Assembly (NCBI RefSeq): GCF_001949145.1
Contig: NW_019091396.1
Location: 198,701 to 262,700 of the forward strand
Origin: Acanthaster planci
Lineage: Eukaryota > Echinodermata > Asteroidea > Valvatida > Acanthasteridae
DNA: 64,000 nt
Direction of reading: 5' to 3'
Below the pieces are notes generated by a model that saw only the letters and a list, made by a program, of their open reading frames with translations, had not been told where the DNA came from and did no database searches. The stretch's first letter is position 1. Each line of letters begins with the position of its first letter. Positions 49,801-62,906 of the stretch are shown here, in pieces. The translations under genes and the position numbers were made by a program.

Positions 49801-52800
49801 GCCGATCCAGCAGAAGGGGGGAACGTTTCCTCTGGTACACCTGATTTTTTTGTACTCAAAAAGCTCCAAACGTCTAGACTAGGTACTTTAATTAATTTGG
49901 TGGGATTCTGTTAATTAAGGATGAAGAAACAAACATGGAGGGTGTAACTGACTCATCCTCGTAGTTAAGAAGATTGATCTGTAGGTAGTTTGGCAGTCAA
50001 ATTTAAGGGGTTAAGAAAAACCTCGACTTTCCCGATTAACTGCTTTGGGAAGAGCCTAATTTGTTTTATTTCATTTCCAGTTATCTTCTGTATTCAATGT
50101 ATTAAGCAAAATACAGCAACACAGCTATTTTCCTCGAGTAAATAATCATCCAGTGTGCGCAGAAATAATTCAAGATACAGAATTGCCTAGTTAGATGTAT
50201 AGCGCTATCAGACAGAACAAACAAAAAATCCAGTAACCATTTACTCTGAAACTGACCAGCAGCGACGAGCAAGAAAAACACCATAAATAACCTGTTGACC
50301 TCAATAGTTTTCGTAATTGCTAATTTACCTTATTTACATGCAATATGTCAACAATGGGACCAATTTACCATACAATGAAAAATAACATTATTTTGAAAAG
50401 CACAAGGAACGTGCATGAATTGTTGAGATTATCGTGCAGATGTGTTTATATCGTTTATATAAACTGAGTTGGCCATTTGTTCCGCCCGTGGTTATCGAAG
50501 GCGAAAAAGGACACTTTAGCTTCGCTAAAATAACCCGGGTGTTTCTATGAAAAGATGCACCGAGAGGGCGTCCCAGCAGGCCTTGAGAACCCTCTGAGGT
50601 CGGAAATAATTCCGTCTTACGGTGTACTAGCTTTGGTGACGCTGTGTATCCTAAACACCCCGCCATAGGGGAGGAGATATCATGAGCTTTTTTTCGGAGG
50701 GGGGGTATCCCGGTCCAAGGCCCCACACGAGAGATTCTCACCCAAGCAACACAGGACATCCCTTTCTGTGTTAACATTATTATTTCACGATGTACACCGA
50801 ATGAAAATCTTTCATGATGCGAATCAGTGGCGTAGCCAGGCTTTTGGGGAGAGGGGGGAGGGGCAAGAGTTTCCGCTGGGGGCATTCGTTGCCATGGTTT
50901 CGTAGTCAGGCTCTCTAGGGGAAGGGATATTTGACCCCCTTACGCCCCTCCCCCGCTTAGCTAAGCCACTGATGAAAATGCTACACTGAGAACTACTGAA
51001 AAAAATGTTAGTAGGCAGTTCAAAATCGTGCAATGTCCATCTAAGCCATAAACATCCTCAGCCTCCAACTCATTTAAGTGGTAAATGTCTTGAACCAAAC
51101 AAGGAGCTGGGTTCATTCGGAACATCTCACAACCAGCGGAGAGACAACCAGCCCCAAGATCTCACTGTCTCCAACACGGTCTGTTAGTTGCCCTGTCTGT
51201 TTGCGCCCTTAACCTTGTCAGTTGCGCATAAGAATTTAGGATGTCAGTGGGAATGCTTAACACTTTTTCAAGGAGACTTGTCTGGAGGAAAATAATTGTT
51301 TCGCAAAACAGAATGTCAGACATTCGTGAAACAACGGATAATCTCCTGAAGTCTCCATAAGCGGGAGAGAAGACGTAAATACATCAGTAAAAAGTCTAGG
51401 AATATTCCGCCCAGCTCCTTTAGGGTTACAAGACGGGACATAAAATAGATTTAAATAGAAAAGAATTATAACAATATAACAAATCCATATCTTAACAGTT
51501 TGATTATAACAAATCTTGTCAAGATTTTAAAACGTAAAACTGGATGGAAAACGAGGATTTGTCCCCTCCCCCGAAAAGAAAAATAGTTTTGGCAGGCCTA
51601 CCCATACAAAGTATAGGTTAGCCAACTTGTTTTAAAAATGGCACATTCGTGTAATCCACATACAATGAGAGGAAAAAAGGGGCTCATAAAACGGGATACG
51701 CATCTGCCGACAGGCTTGGATGTTCACAGCTTTTGAATGTCATCGGTAGTGCGGGGTTAGTCTACATGTATGATGCACGTGATAAGCATTTGTCACACCA
51801 AAGTGACAATGTAATTTTACCAGCGATGGCATGCTTCTCTTCAGTCTTTTCTGACATTTCTTTTTAATCTTCTGTACTGGAGTAATTCAATGTACTGTCC
51901 ATCACTAATAATTTTTTTCCGCTACGGGTACACAGGTATAGACAACTGCTTAAAAGGACAACTTGAGGTGCACACGAATCAAACAAATAAAATGGCCTTT
52001 TCCCTTTTTGACATATTGGCCATAGTTTTCACGTTTTGATTGGTCCTTGTTGGAATCATGCTATGATGACGACAGCTTGGAAATAATATGGACCTATTTA
52101 AACCTACCGACAACGCAATGTGACGGTCAAACAAAACGAAACAACCCCTGTATAATCATTTGTGGGCTGGCATGCAACGGAGACATGCACATGTAGCATT
52201 CGAGAATGAAAAGCGTGTCATTCCGGCGTGAAAGCGTAGTGCAACTACTGCGTCGGACATTACCTGTACCGTTGTAGTCGGCTCTGGCTACGTGGGTTGT
52301 TTGTGCAAGTGTGCATAAGGTGCAGGGCAAAGCAATGTACACAACAAGAGGTAAACGTCATTCAAGTAGGCAGGGAAAAAATCTTTAAAATATCACAATT
52401 GCTCAAAATTACAGTGCCCTGAATTTCCATCACTTGACCTGAAGACAAAATCAACCTTGACACAAAAGGACAACAGATAATATTGAATCATAGCGATCAC
52501 TAACCATTTCTGTGCTATTAGCAAAGAATATTTCATTGAAATATCGAAATCAAGTTTACTCAGATGTGCTGTTTCAAAGAAAGAAACAAATCCCATAATA
52601 TTATTAACTGAATATAGCACGCTTATTTCAGGTGATGGAATAAAGAAGGAAACATATGACCACTGACTAATTCGACACTGCAAAAATTCAGCATACATAA
52701 CTCAAAGGCTGAGAAACAATTATCAGTAATTTGTCCCAAAAGCTAATGTGTATTTTGCACAAAGGTTAAAACTGTTGATCACTTCTACAACGAGGCACCA

Positions 52801-55800
52801 GTGGTTTATATGTCACTGGTGTGCACTTGGGGCGAAAAGTTTAAATATACCTAGCAGAACAAAACCAGTTTTCCTCAAATTTCATAACTTCACTCATTCC
52901 TAGCAACATTTTTCATGAGGACTGACAAGATGGGTCTTTGCTTAATGTATATGGTGTATGCGTCAAATAAAAAAACAACAAACCCACAAAAAAACACGAG
53001 AGACATTTACATATGATTCACATTTGTATTTACCAAAAAATCAATATTTTACGTACTCTAACCCTAATTTAGTGCCACTTTCTGCATTTTCTTGTCACAT
53101 TTCATAGTCGCAGTGGACCAATTCCTGAAGTGTTTTTGAATGACAATAAGGAGACTAATGTAAATTTTGACAAAATAATTTTTCAGAAATATTAATATTT
53201 TGAACAATAATAATCGTTTCTTAGTATTTTCAATTGAAATTCACACACTGAACTTTACGTTGAGGTCCAATTTATCTGACCTCATAAAGCGAAGATAGGC
53301 AAAACTATTTCAAACGGCGAAAATTGAGGAAACAGTTTTTCTTCCAAATGTATGTAAACTTTTTGCCCCACCTGTATGTACCACAATCAACATTTAGCCA
53401 GACTGAAGAGGCGAAGCAAAACAACTGCAGGCAATTCTGAAGACTTACCCAAGGCTGTGTAAAATGTAAAATTGACCGGGTCACTCTCACCCTGGTCGTT
53501 GACGGCGTACAGCTGCAGGGCGTAGGTTGCGTTGGGTCGAAGGTCATGAAGACTGCAAATCTGCCTGACTTTATTGGGGTCCGGATAGATGATTTCCTCC
53601 AACATGTTTGCCTCATCATCCAGGGAAAACACCTTTTTGCGATCCTTAGTGGACTGGAAATTGCGAAGAGAAGAAACAATGCTTAGAAATGGATGCTGAC
53701 AAAGTACCAAGCAGGGCTAGAGAGGGCGCAATTTTCCTAGCAACGCAAGATCTTTGCGCAGAACTGCACTTAGGTGGTTCACAACGACTATGAAATGCAC
53801 GCATCATGACCGCATCGCTGCCAAAACAAAAATAAGGAATACTCCTTGTTAACTGGATCTTTTCAATCGATGACGGGGGTGTTCGAGCTTCAGGTTAGAA
53901 GCCGTTTTAGTTCAAATTTGATCAGTCGTTTGTATGGCCACCTTGGAGCACAATAATTTACAGCTATTTCCCGGGTTCCTGGTGCAGTTCAACCCACAGT
54001 TATGGAAACAGAATGGCGTCATACACTTCGTCATGCAGGACCTCGTGTCGCACCTCTGCACATCTTTATTGGGAATAGGCATACTCTAAAGACAACTACC
54101 AGTGCCGAGCGATGGAGTGTTGGATTACTGGGGAATCAGACCCTAGGGCAAGGATTCACCGCTGGCTATTAACAGCTGTTTTCACGACTAGATACAGAGG
54201 AAACCTCTGTCATGAAAATGATTGCGCGAGACCGGTGAGACTGTGAACGCAGCAACAGATCTAGTCGACAAGAAAATAAAAGTGTTGATGGGATGCAATT
54301 AGAACTGTCATTAAGGACGTAATCCTCTGCTGCATGAAAAGGAAGCAACTAACTGATGGATGAACTGTATAGTTTGCGCTTTATTTCACACGTGATTTCC
54401 TGATCGCACCTTCGTCACTCTTCGTCTTTTTGAAGTTTTGTAGACACAAAGGGGCTGCGCTATTTAAATTGGTTAAATTTTGAGTGAACGTAAATGATTT
54501 TATCTGCAGAGCTGTTCATAGAGAGTATTGCGACACGTATGTGAGTTGTCTGAACCAAGATAGTGGATTGGGCACATGGACAGTTAGCAATTTTGTCTAC
54601 AAGATCTACGGTGGGCCTTATACTCTCTATTATACAGTTCTGGTTTCCCGAACCAAACAGCACCCTTGTATTGTGTCCACCATATCTCGAATAGGCTAAT
54701 GCTTACCTGCCTCCACCAGCCTCGGTACATGACTTTGTAGTAATTGACCGGGATGGTCCCTGGGTGGTTAGGAGGTTGGTTGCTCGGTTGTAGCCATGTC
54801 AACTTGAAGGTGTGCTTTCGTGTGCCCACGGAATCACTAATGATGGTTGGGGATAACGGCTTCCCTGTGTGGCAAAGGTCACAATTAGCCTTTTGCGAGT
54901 TAACTTTGACCCAAATCTGGTACACTGCGTTCTTTAAATTCACGTGAACATAACAACCTTAATTCTCCATACTAAAACCATTGTTGTTTATACCTCGTGA
55001 CTCGGGCAAGCTTGTGCTTAGTTACATAGATACCCAGGATAACTGCGGAACCAACCAACGGTGGAAGATGCTTATTTCAGTTGCTTCCAGTCCAGAAAAT
55101 AGTACTGTGTAGCTAACGTTCCAATGACACGTACTCTGTATGAAGGTCAATAACTTAACCTTAAAGGAATTTGGTCTTCAAGCATAGACCGATGTGACCA
55201 TCAGGTTGTCAATACGAATCTACTGTATGTTATCGCCAAATTATGCTGTACACTGTGCACTTCCCGAGCAGGCTATAGTCTGGTTCCCGACTTGATGAAT
55301 CGGACAAAATATGTAATTGTGAGACTTACCATTCAGAGTGATGTTCGCCTGTGCTGTACCCAACAGGTTGGTTGCTTCACACGTGTACACGCCGTAGTGG
55401 TGCGGCTCGATACTCACAATAACCAAGCTGCCAACAATAATGAATATTTTGTTAATGTGTTATTCACAAACATCTCCTCATTGGATCTGCACGTGTAATT
55501 ACGTAAGTAGCACGATGTCAAGTATAATCGTGATGAACTTGAAAAGCGTTTGATTTAACAGTGCCAATTTACAACCGAACGTAAAAGGGGGTAGGCCTAT
55601 ATCTTTTCCAGGAGATCTAAACTCGAATAGGGTTGAATTATTGAAGGGATAAAAAAGTTGGTAAATATTTTTAAAATTACGTGCAGGTCTAGCACTGAAG
55701 GGCTTGTTTGGAATATCTACTCAGACCCCGGAAACTGCATTTTGTTTCTTCCAACTAGTGTAGTTGGGTTAACGAGCGGGCTTCTCAGTCCTACACCGAT

Positions 55801-58800
55801 GGAGAAATCATCTTTTGCCTCCCCCGTGCTCCCTTTGCGGTCCAGAGGAAGGACATTCTCCGGAGACGTCGGATTAAAGTGGTCATTAGATGAATCATCC
55901 TGGTTTAATGTTGCCGTCACGCAACCGACACAACTAATCTGTGTGATAGGAAAAACAGAGCCCGGGTTCGCGCTGTTAAACCGCGCAAAATTGCAACAGC
56001 CCGGCTAACGTTCAAATTAACAAGCGTAAAGTCTTTCAATGATAAAACCTAACAATCCAGTTGCGGACAGGAAATTTTTTTGTCTTGAGTAAGAATGGTA
56101 TCTTTTGACTCATGAGTTTTTGAACTTTGATTATTTCACAACCTTTAGACTGCTCTGTAGAAGTCCCTCAGAATACGTAATTGGGCAAACATTCCCCTGC
56201 TCCCGCTCCACTTGGTGAAAGTAGACAGGGTGAATAATTGTGGCACAGAGGTACCCTTACAAACCGATGTGGAGCAAAAAATGAAATTAAAACCAAACAA
56301 AAACAAAACAGGTGAACTCAAGAAAGTTAAGTGTGAGGACCTTCAGTTCCGCCGGGCACTGGCAACTGCGTAAGCCAGTCTACCTTTTTTTTTCTGCCAA
56401 ATTGGCGGTCCATTACAACTTCTGTATGAAAATCTCTGTATCAAAGCAGCAAGGCCCAGGTTGGACAGGAGCTGGACTGCCTTATATCGAGGATGCGTAG
56501 GGTTTAAGTCTTCGTAATCTATTGTCATCTCAATTGGCAACAGCGTTTCAGCACAATGAGCCGAAATCAGCCTGGTTTACCCTACGACGAATTTTGACAC
56601 GCATCTCCTTCTCCGGCTTGCAAAAGAAAAAATATTTCGAACGAAAACATTAGCTATTGTTGCTAATGTACCCTATTTAGTCCTCTGACTAAATTTGTTT
56701 TATCTAAATAAGAAGATGCTGTTAAAATCAACAAAGACAATTTCAGACTTTATTTTGATTATGTACTTGGACATTAGTTCTGAATATGTACAATCACTCT
56801 ATGGAAACAATGGAGCAAACAGCAGGTTAACATTAGCCAAAGGAGGCGGGGATGGTGCACCACTATTAAAAGATTGTTTCGAAGTGTGGGTGTCAATTTC
56901 TAAAGGGTAGCGTTCTTGTACTCGTTATTTACAACTGGTTGCAAGATTAATTAATTGGCTGAAAGACCTATCATCCTAACTCATAAAAATTTCAAATCTT
57001 GCTCATCTCACGAGCCTTGAGCCCCAGGTGCGTCGCCGGACCAGCCGACCCCGTACGCCGAAAGAACTGGAACGTGTGATTAAATACGTGACTGCGCCAT
57101 CTCTGCGCTCCTTTTGAGCGAGCTATTATGAGAGTGTAGGTTTTGCAGGTGAACCTAAGCAGATCTTGATAGATCGAGAAAGCATATTTATATTGCCAAC
57201 GAATGAAATCCAGTGTCTGTTTTGGCGACGTGACTGTGCACCTGTTTGACTAGAGATGGGCTACAAACTTTGTTTACCGGCAAAGTTACTTGAAAAAGAG
57301 CCAGTGACAATGATTGGAAGATTTTTTTCTTTGCTTGCTCGGGGGTTATTGCAGGATCTTTTTTGTGGGGAAGTGGCCACGGACTGCCGATTCTCGTTCC
57401 TATCCGGTTCGTAAGTGACTTCGTCACAAAGGCGGTCGGGCCACGATTTGCAGGCTCTCATTGGACAATCGCTGAACTTGCGCGTTAACTTCCGGTTCCA
57501 TGGTTCCACGTAAACGGCGATCGATGCATGTGATTCTATGTGCGGTGCACGTGTGCAGTGGGCGTGATTAAACTGAAGTGACTTTACACTTACGAACCGG
57601 TTGCCAAAACACATATATTTGTTCATACTTAAGTGAATGTGAAAACGATGCAAATTTGCCTTTACGAATCTAATAGTTAATTTTTCGAATGCGCAACTGT
57701 AACTACCTTAAGATCCACCAAGAAATCCTGTTGTATTGGTATATCCCACTACCCCGAAAAGAAGAAAAAAAATACAGCGCCGCCACCGGCTCTACAACAT
57801 CTCAGAGACAGGAGATTTTGAGATGCTTGATTGCGACAAGCACAGTGACAACGGTCCAACGTGACCAGCTCACTTATTGTTAGCCTCACGTTTTAGTTGA
57901 TATGCAAATCCTCAAAATAGCGCAAACAATCGTGGAAAGATCACGTGGGACCACTTTGTTTGCCGTCACCTAGCATCTAAAACGTATCCCCTTACGGATA
58001 GGAGAAAAAAAAATCAACCTGAACGAAATTAACACTCTGTCTGTAATGGTTGCTGCAAATATGCAGGGAGGGGGCGGGACACTGCAGAGGTCCGTAATGG
58101 CAGTGTACGGACATAGACAGGTAAGGGAGGAGTGCACTTTGCAATCGCCATTGTTTGATGCAGACGGTTCTTTCTACATTTATTCACAGGAGAAATACAG
58201 ACCAAACAAATCGTATATCAGGAATCTGAAAGGGGGTAAGGGATACGTGGGTAGGGAAATGCTTGGTTGGTAGCAAAGAAAAGTATTGTTTTAATGCTAG
58301 AAAATGTGTCATTTATGCCCATTCGCCCAGTCCAATCCAAAAACAGACCTGACCATTGTTCTCATACAATGGTGAAATAGGGACACTCTGGTGTTGTTGT
58401 TGTTGTTTACTAAATCCAAAACTTCACATATTTGCTCTGACCTTTTCCACGAATATGGATCTGGTGTCGAAACAGATACTAGTTATTACTGTAAGATAAT
58501 AACTTTATTGTCCCCATTGACCCCTCCACGAGTTGTGACGACTTGGCAACATCAATTACCTTCCCTTCACAAACACGTGTGTCAAAAACAAATGAGGTAA
58601 ATGAGGCGTCGTATGTTCGTACACTACAATAACTACGGTGTATCCACAACACCAGTCATGAATGTGCCTAGTGGGTCAATTCAGTACCATAGTTTCGTGG
58701 TTTGCTGCGTCTTTGGGAGGATGGAACAATGACACTACGACATAGACGGTGGTACGTTTTAAGGTAGAAGTTAGCATATGTAGACATTCATGCATTCATG

Positions 58801-61800
58801 CGGGCGTACTGGCTGGTGCGAGCATGCGCTTTAGGAGACGTGGGGTCATTTTGAACGACACATCAACAATCATACTTTGAAAGACTACTTGCCTAGACGT
58901 ATCAACATCACAACTTATGTGGATCCTTGGTTAGTAAGCACACGACACGGTAGGAGAGGAGAAAATATACAAAATGTTTCTGATAAGACGAAGATTAAGC
59001 TGAACAACGTACTAACTGCTCGTGGCCAACCTCAGGAACTTGTCGTTGAGTCTCTTGGATGTGTACCTAAGTGATGCACTAACTTCCACAAGATAGAGTC
59101 ATGCAACTGTGCAGTATTGTTTTCATGTGTATTTGTTTTAACCCCCCTTCAAATGTGAAAACTGCAAAATGCCCCCTTTTGAAAATGCTTGAATCTTGCT
59201 TTTCAAAATGTTATCCTGTGACGAAATCAGTAAAGTTGGGTTCACAAGCGACTTAAGAAGGAGCTTTTCTAGCTTGTTCAATCCCACTGCCAAAAAAATA
59301 AATAAATAAATGTGCAGGTGTCCATAAAATGGATCAATTTTAGTGCAGACAGAATGTCTTGATTTAACCCTCATACTTCCAGCTAGCAGGTTTACATAAA
59401 CAGTGCAAATCAAAGTAAAACAAATTCAAAGAATTCCTTGCATTGTTAGTAAGACAATGACCATTTAACACATCCACACAATATCAGCACAGGCCACGGA
59501 GGGTTCTGGCTGTAGTCACAGACGACGTTTCGAAAACCCCGTCTTTGCATTTTGCTGGCTGGATGAAAGCCGAAATGAACATCGGACTTTGGTAGTGTAC
59601 GTAGCCGTGAAATCACCAACACAAACGATTGCAGCGGAATTTGGGCGGTAATGCAAACAGCAGCATTCATTCCTGCCCGTATATAATTGTGAAGAGGGAA
59701 TTAAAGCCCTTGCCAAAGAGATTAAAATGGAGATTGGCACTGAACATACATCCTTTTGCAGCTATCACTGGCAACGGGCCCGTGAGTATACGAATATACG
59801 AAGATATTTCTGGGACAACAAAAGCCAACATGAAACCACTCTTGGCTGCGAAACCAAAATGCAGCAGCAGATTCGGCTGGTGAGGGGGCAAAGATGCAAA
59901 CATTTTACCAACACTTTATCCTATGGCAGATGTTAATTTGAAGCCGTGTCCGAATTGCCTGGCTGCAGCTAGAAATCACACACAAGTCTATGGTTGTGGC
60001 CGCAGCCAGTTTCCATAAAGTTGTGTGCAATTTCAAGCCGCAGCCAACTTGATTCGGACAACTTAACAACCTGGACCCGATTTCACGGCGTTGCTTAGGC
60101 CCTACTGTTAAGCATTTTCGCTAACCACAGTACAAAGATTTGTCACCAAGTGAAGTAACTTTATCCTCTCAGTAAAGGCCTTTTGCCGCGCTTACTGCTT
60201 ACGGTTTCCATACGATGAGCCTCTGCTAGCGTATAATTGTGTGCTTAGCAGTGCCATGAAATTTGGCCTTGGTTGACACATGCATTATGTGAAAACATCA
60301 ACTTTTTAAAGCTTTTTGTTATGACAACTATGTCAGAAATTGGTATAAGACCACACCCTTAAAACACCCTAGTTCATGTGGATTGATTTTCCTAGTTATC
60401 CAAAATTGACTAGTATACAGATTCAGTCAAACACCCAGGCTTAAATTGGCAAATCATGCTTTCTGACAAGATTCTTATTTGATGCCTTTTGAAATATCAA
60501 TGAACTGACTGAAAAAATCTAGTCAGGTAGACTAATTTCCAGTTGCACCCAGCTGTCCCTATTACTGACTTCTAGTTAAATGTAACTGATTAGAGTACAA
60601 GTTTTGGCAACCTTTAGTCACATTTGGTACTCAACAACGAAAAAAAAACCACCGGGAGAAGTTTTAGTCAATTAGGGTTACAAAAGGGTAGATCCACTGG
60701 TCTGGTAAACATATTAGACGGTCTAGTATCAGAATCGTCAATGGAAACCAAAAATACCGGGGACCCGCAAACCCGGAACAACGCAAGCGCAATAGGGGAC
60801 TGTTATGCACTGTGCCGGCATTGAGATTTCGATGTATTGTGTTCACTTCAATACACTTCACTCTAAAGAGCGTTGTATTTTTCCCCTGACAATCTTACAG
60901 CCAGCGGCGGTGAGGTGGCAGGATCCAACCCGGGATACTAGCTGTTTCGTGCCCTTGTTGAAACTTGGTTCGAAAAGACTTTTTTTGGGGGGGGGGTACA
61001 TAAGTGAAGTTTACATGAAATCCATCATGGCGAGGCTTTAGTGTTGTCATTTATATTTCACCCCCTTACACACGTCGGCCAACGTACAATGAGCACGTTA
61101 AAGAGATAACGAACGCCTCTTTTAGGGTGAAAGTGTCTCACGAGGGTGCCGTAAAAATCATCGGGTTACAACGTCCCTGGATGGTAAGAGCCGGACATGA
61201 GCTACGTTTGCCCTTCCTAAATTACAAACCATCCCCAATCAGGAAGAATTCGCAATCCCTACATTGTCTGCTGCTGCCGGTTGGTAATCCTTGAGGACGG
61301 CGGTACCAGCACGCCGTCTTTCCTCCATGTGAATGTGACCCGCGGCGAGGCATCAGCCCTGCAAATCATTTTCACATATCCGCCCACAGCCTTGCGGATT
61401 TCGACGTCTGTCTGATACAAACGGATCTCTGGCATGTCTGAAGATGCAAACGGAAAACGAAATTCATTTGTTGGCCGTTAGACTGCGAATATGGCCTGGT
61501 TTCATGTTGGACAAAAACAGAATCATTCAGGCCCGCCAAAAACTTCAAGCACATATATTCGAAGGCTTTAGGTTAATCTGACATTCTCAGCTGTGTTTGT
61601 TCTGCGCACCCTGGGACATTGGATTCATAAACCTAAGATGTCCAAACAATGCAGGAAGGGAGGATATTTTGTGGACTTAGCTGCGCCCACAGCACGTTTT
61701 TCCCTCTCTGAAAAAGAAGTTGCGAGGCATTGTAGGTTAGGGTTATCAGTCGCAAAATTGAGGATAGTCAAGGAAATCATTACAAAAATCCATTATAGCT

Positions 61801-62332
61801 TAAAACAGCTTGCACAGATCAAGAAAAACAATGAGTAGTTTTCTTAAATGGACGGAAACAGAACAAACGGTAATTTACTGTCCTTGGTGGTAAACCTATT
61901 GCCCTCGATGGTAAGAGCCTGTGGTTATTCTGTTGAACAATGTTACACTGTAACAAACACAATGCCCCTTCCCCGATGGCCGAGCCATGGAGGAAGGGCA
62001 TCATCGAGCACTTTGATGTGCCAGAGTTGTTACTTCTGTGTCCTTCCTCCGTGGTATAGCAAAGCACGACCGTGTCTTGTCCTCCGTGCGCAAACGTGTT
62101 ACGCAAGTACACACAGAGACAGACACAGGGGAGACACATCCAATCTAAGAAAGTGGTTTTCAGGAACTTCAACTCACAGTTGACTTTGATGGTAACGAAA
62201 CGGACATCTGGGACGTCATTGAGGCCGTTGTCAGCTTCGCATCTGTAATCGCCATCCTGGGTGCGGTTGATACCGTCGATGCGCAACGTTGTGTAACCCA
62301 TTCGCTCGCCCGTTGGACCAATCCACGTCAGC
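46822..62332 (-). CDS. Ig/fibronectin III cell-adhesion protein, 3' six exons
   Basis: Exons on the minus strand: 62332-62178, 61437-61263, 55427-55330, 54864-54707, 53653-53449 and 46940-46822 (stop TGA at 46824-46822). All junctions are GT-AG and phases chain without conflict (2-1, 1-2, 2-1, 1-0, 0-1, 1-end). The first exon holds the second half of an Ig domain (L-T-W at its start, D-G-D-Y-R-C later). Exons 2 and 3 make a full Ig domain: cysteine in V-K-M-I-C-R, tryptophan in F-T-W-R-K, and Y-G-V-Y-T-C-E-A-T-N-L-L-G. Exons 4 and 5 make one fibronectin III domain ending N-A-T-Y-A-L-Q-L-Y-A-V-N. The last exon adds a P/S/A-rich stalk, a hydrophobic run (MAMVLTMSISLVMGLHC) and R-E-V-Y-K. This is a surface protein of the IgCAM type (NCAM/fasciclin-like), held by a short-tailed membrane helix or a GPI anchor. 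The signal peptide and earlier Ig domains lie beyond the right edge. Introns of 5.8 and 6.5 kb are present. Confidence 0.9.
50824..50971. mobile_element. hAT-type MITE
   Basis: The left TIR cagtggcgtagccaggc and right end gcttagctaagccactg are inverted copies with a few mismatches. CAGTGGCG is a typical hAT terminus. The flanking octamers atgcgaat and atgaaaat agree at six of eight positions, consistent with an aged 8-bp target duplication. The G-rich and C-rich interior is noncoding, and the 165-codon minus frame across it is spurious. It lies in the last intron of the Ig/FN3 gene. Confidence 0.8.
53714..53826 (-). repeat. Dispersed repeat family A, copy 5 (inverted, partial)
   Basis: The reverse complement carries catttcatagtcgttgtgaacca, then gttgctaggaaaattgcgccctctct, matching the right part of the copy at 19306. 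It lies just upstream of FN3 exon 53653-53449, in the intron. (Blocks quoted are shorter pieces of the same alignment.). Confidence 0.6.
55717..55938 (-). CDS. Unrecognised 73-residue open frame inside an Ig/FN3 intron
   Basis: After a clear acceptor (cctatcacacag) a phase-0 frame beginning I-S-C-V-G-C-V-T-A-T-L-N-Q-D-D runs to TAG at 55717. It is rich in D, S, N, P and G. The phase does not match the preceding Ig exon (which ends in phase 2), so it is not a simple alternative exon of that gene. No domain is recognised. It may be chance. Confidence 0.18.
   Translation of the reverse strand: MSCVGCVTATLNQDDSSNDHFNPTSPENVLPLDRKGSTGEAKDDFSIGVGLRSPLVNPTTLVGRNKMQFPGSE
57401..57600. mobile_element. 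200-bp MITE, second copy (opposite orientation)
   Basis: It is the same family as 8574-8773: left end tatccggttcgtaagtgac, right end cacttacgaaccgg, and an interior that matches the reverse complement of the first copy (for example gcaggctctcattgg, gttaacttccggttcca). It is noncoding and sits in an Ig/FN3 intron. Confidence 0.85.
59942..60064. repeat. Foldback element with about 45-bp arms
   Basis: The arm 59942-59985 (gtccgaattgcctggctgc, cacacaa) is repeated in inverted form at 60016-60064 (ttgtgtgcaatttcaagccg, gattcggac), separated by about 30 bases. It is noncoding, in an Ig/FN3 intron. Confidence 0.65.
61598..61850. repeat. Dispersed repeat family B, copy 2
   Basis: It is the partner of 34620-34860, in the same orientation: aagatgtccaaacaatgcagg, ttgtggac, tctctgaaaaagaagttg, gaggcatt and tcaagaaaaacaatgagta are shared. 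It lies between the two most 5' Ig exons in the window. Confidence 0.6.
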
Positions 62333-62631
62333 CTAGGCATGTAATACAGAGTTACACTTAAACCCCAGGGCCTACTAATTTTACTGCCTACAAATACGTG
62401 CCACCGAAGGACACTAGTAACTATCACCGACATCTAGACGAATACAGACATTAAAATAGGCACAAAACCCTTGAGAATATTGGGAAGGCACGTGAGCCTT
62501 TTTTTTTTTTACTAGCATGCGGCAAACGTTGATGCAAACGCAGGACTGAACGGCCCCATTCAGTTGCAAATTGTTTTCCTTATTGTCACAAAGTAAGAAA
62601 TAACCTGAAAAATGGACAATTTTTCGATATA

Positions 62632-62906
62632 CAGGGCGTCCCAGAAAGAACCGAACCCTGCGGAATGGGGTTAATATGCCCAAACCATGAGATATGATTA
62701 TAATGTATAAGTAAAAGAAGTATTCTTTCTAATGATATCTTGATGGTATCCCTCCCGTCATGCATGACTGAACACTGTTGTCTTGAAAATGGGGCATCCG
62801 AACTCAGTTGTAACACTTTTGATAAACCAGTGAATGAGGTTGTCTTCATGGTTTAGGCATATCAACCCCTTTCCTCAGGGTTTTTTTTTTCTAGGGCACT
62901 CTGTAG
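62632..62906. mobile_element. TIR element family C, full copy with about 60-bp TIRs
   Basis: The left end acagggcgtcccagaaag, then ccctgcggaatggggttaat, is repeated in inverted form by the right end (atcaacccctttcctcaggg, then gggcactctgta). The interior matches the partial copy at 36290-36508 in reverse. It is about 275 bp, noncoding, with the features of a MITE. Confidence 0.8.

Noticed and set aside
50388-50885. 165-codon minus-strand frame
   Set aside because: It crosses a hAT-type MITE and flanking unique DNA, and has no domain, splice pattern or coding-like composition.
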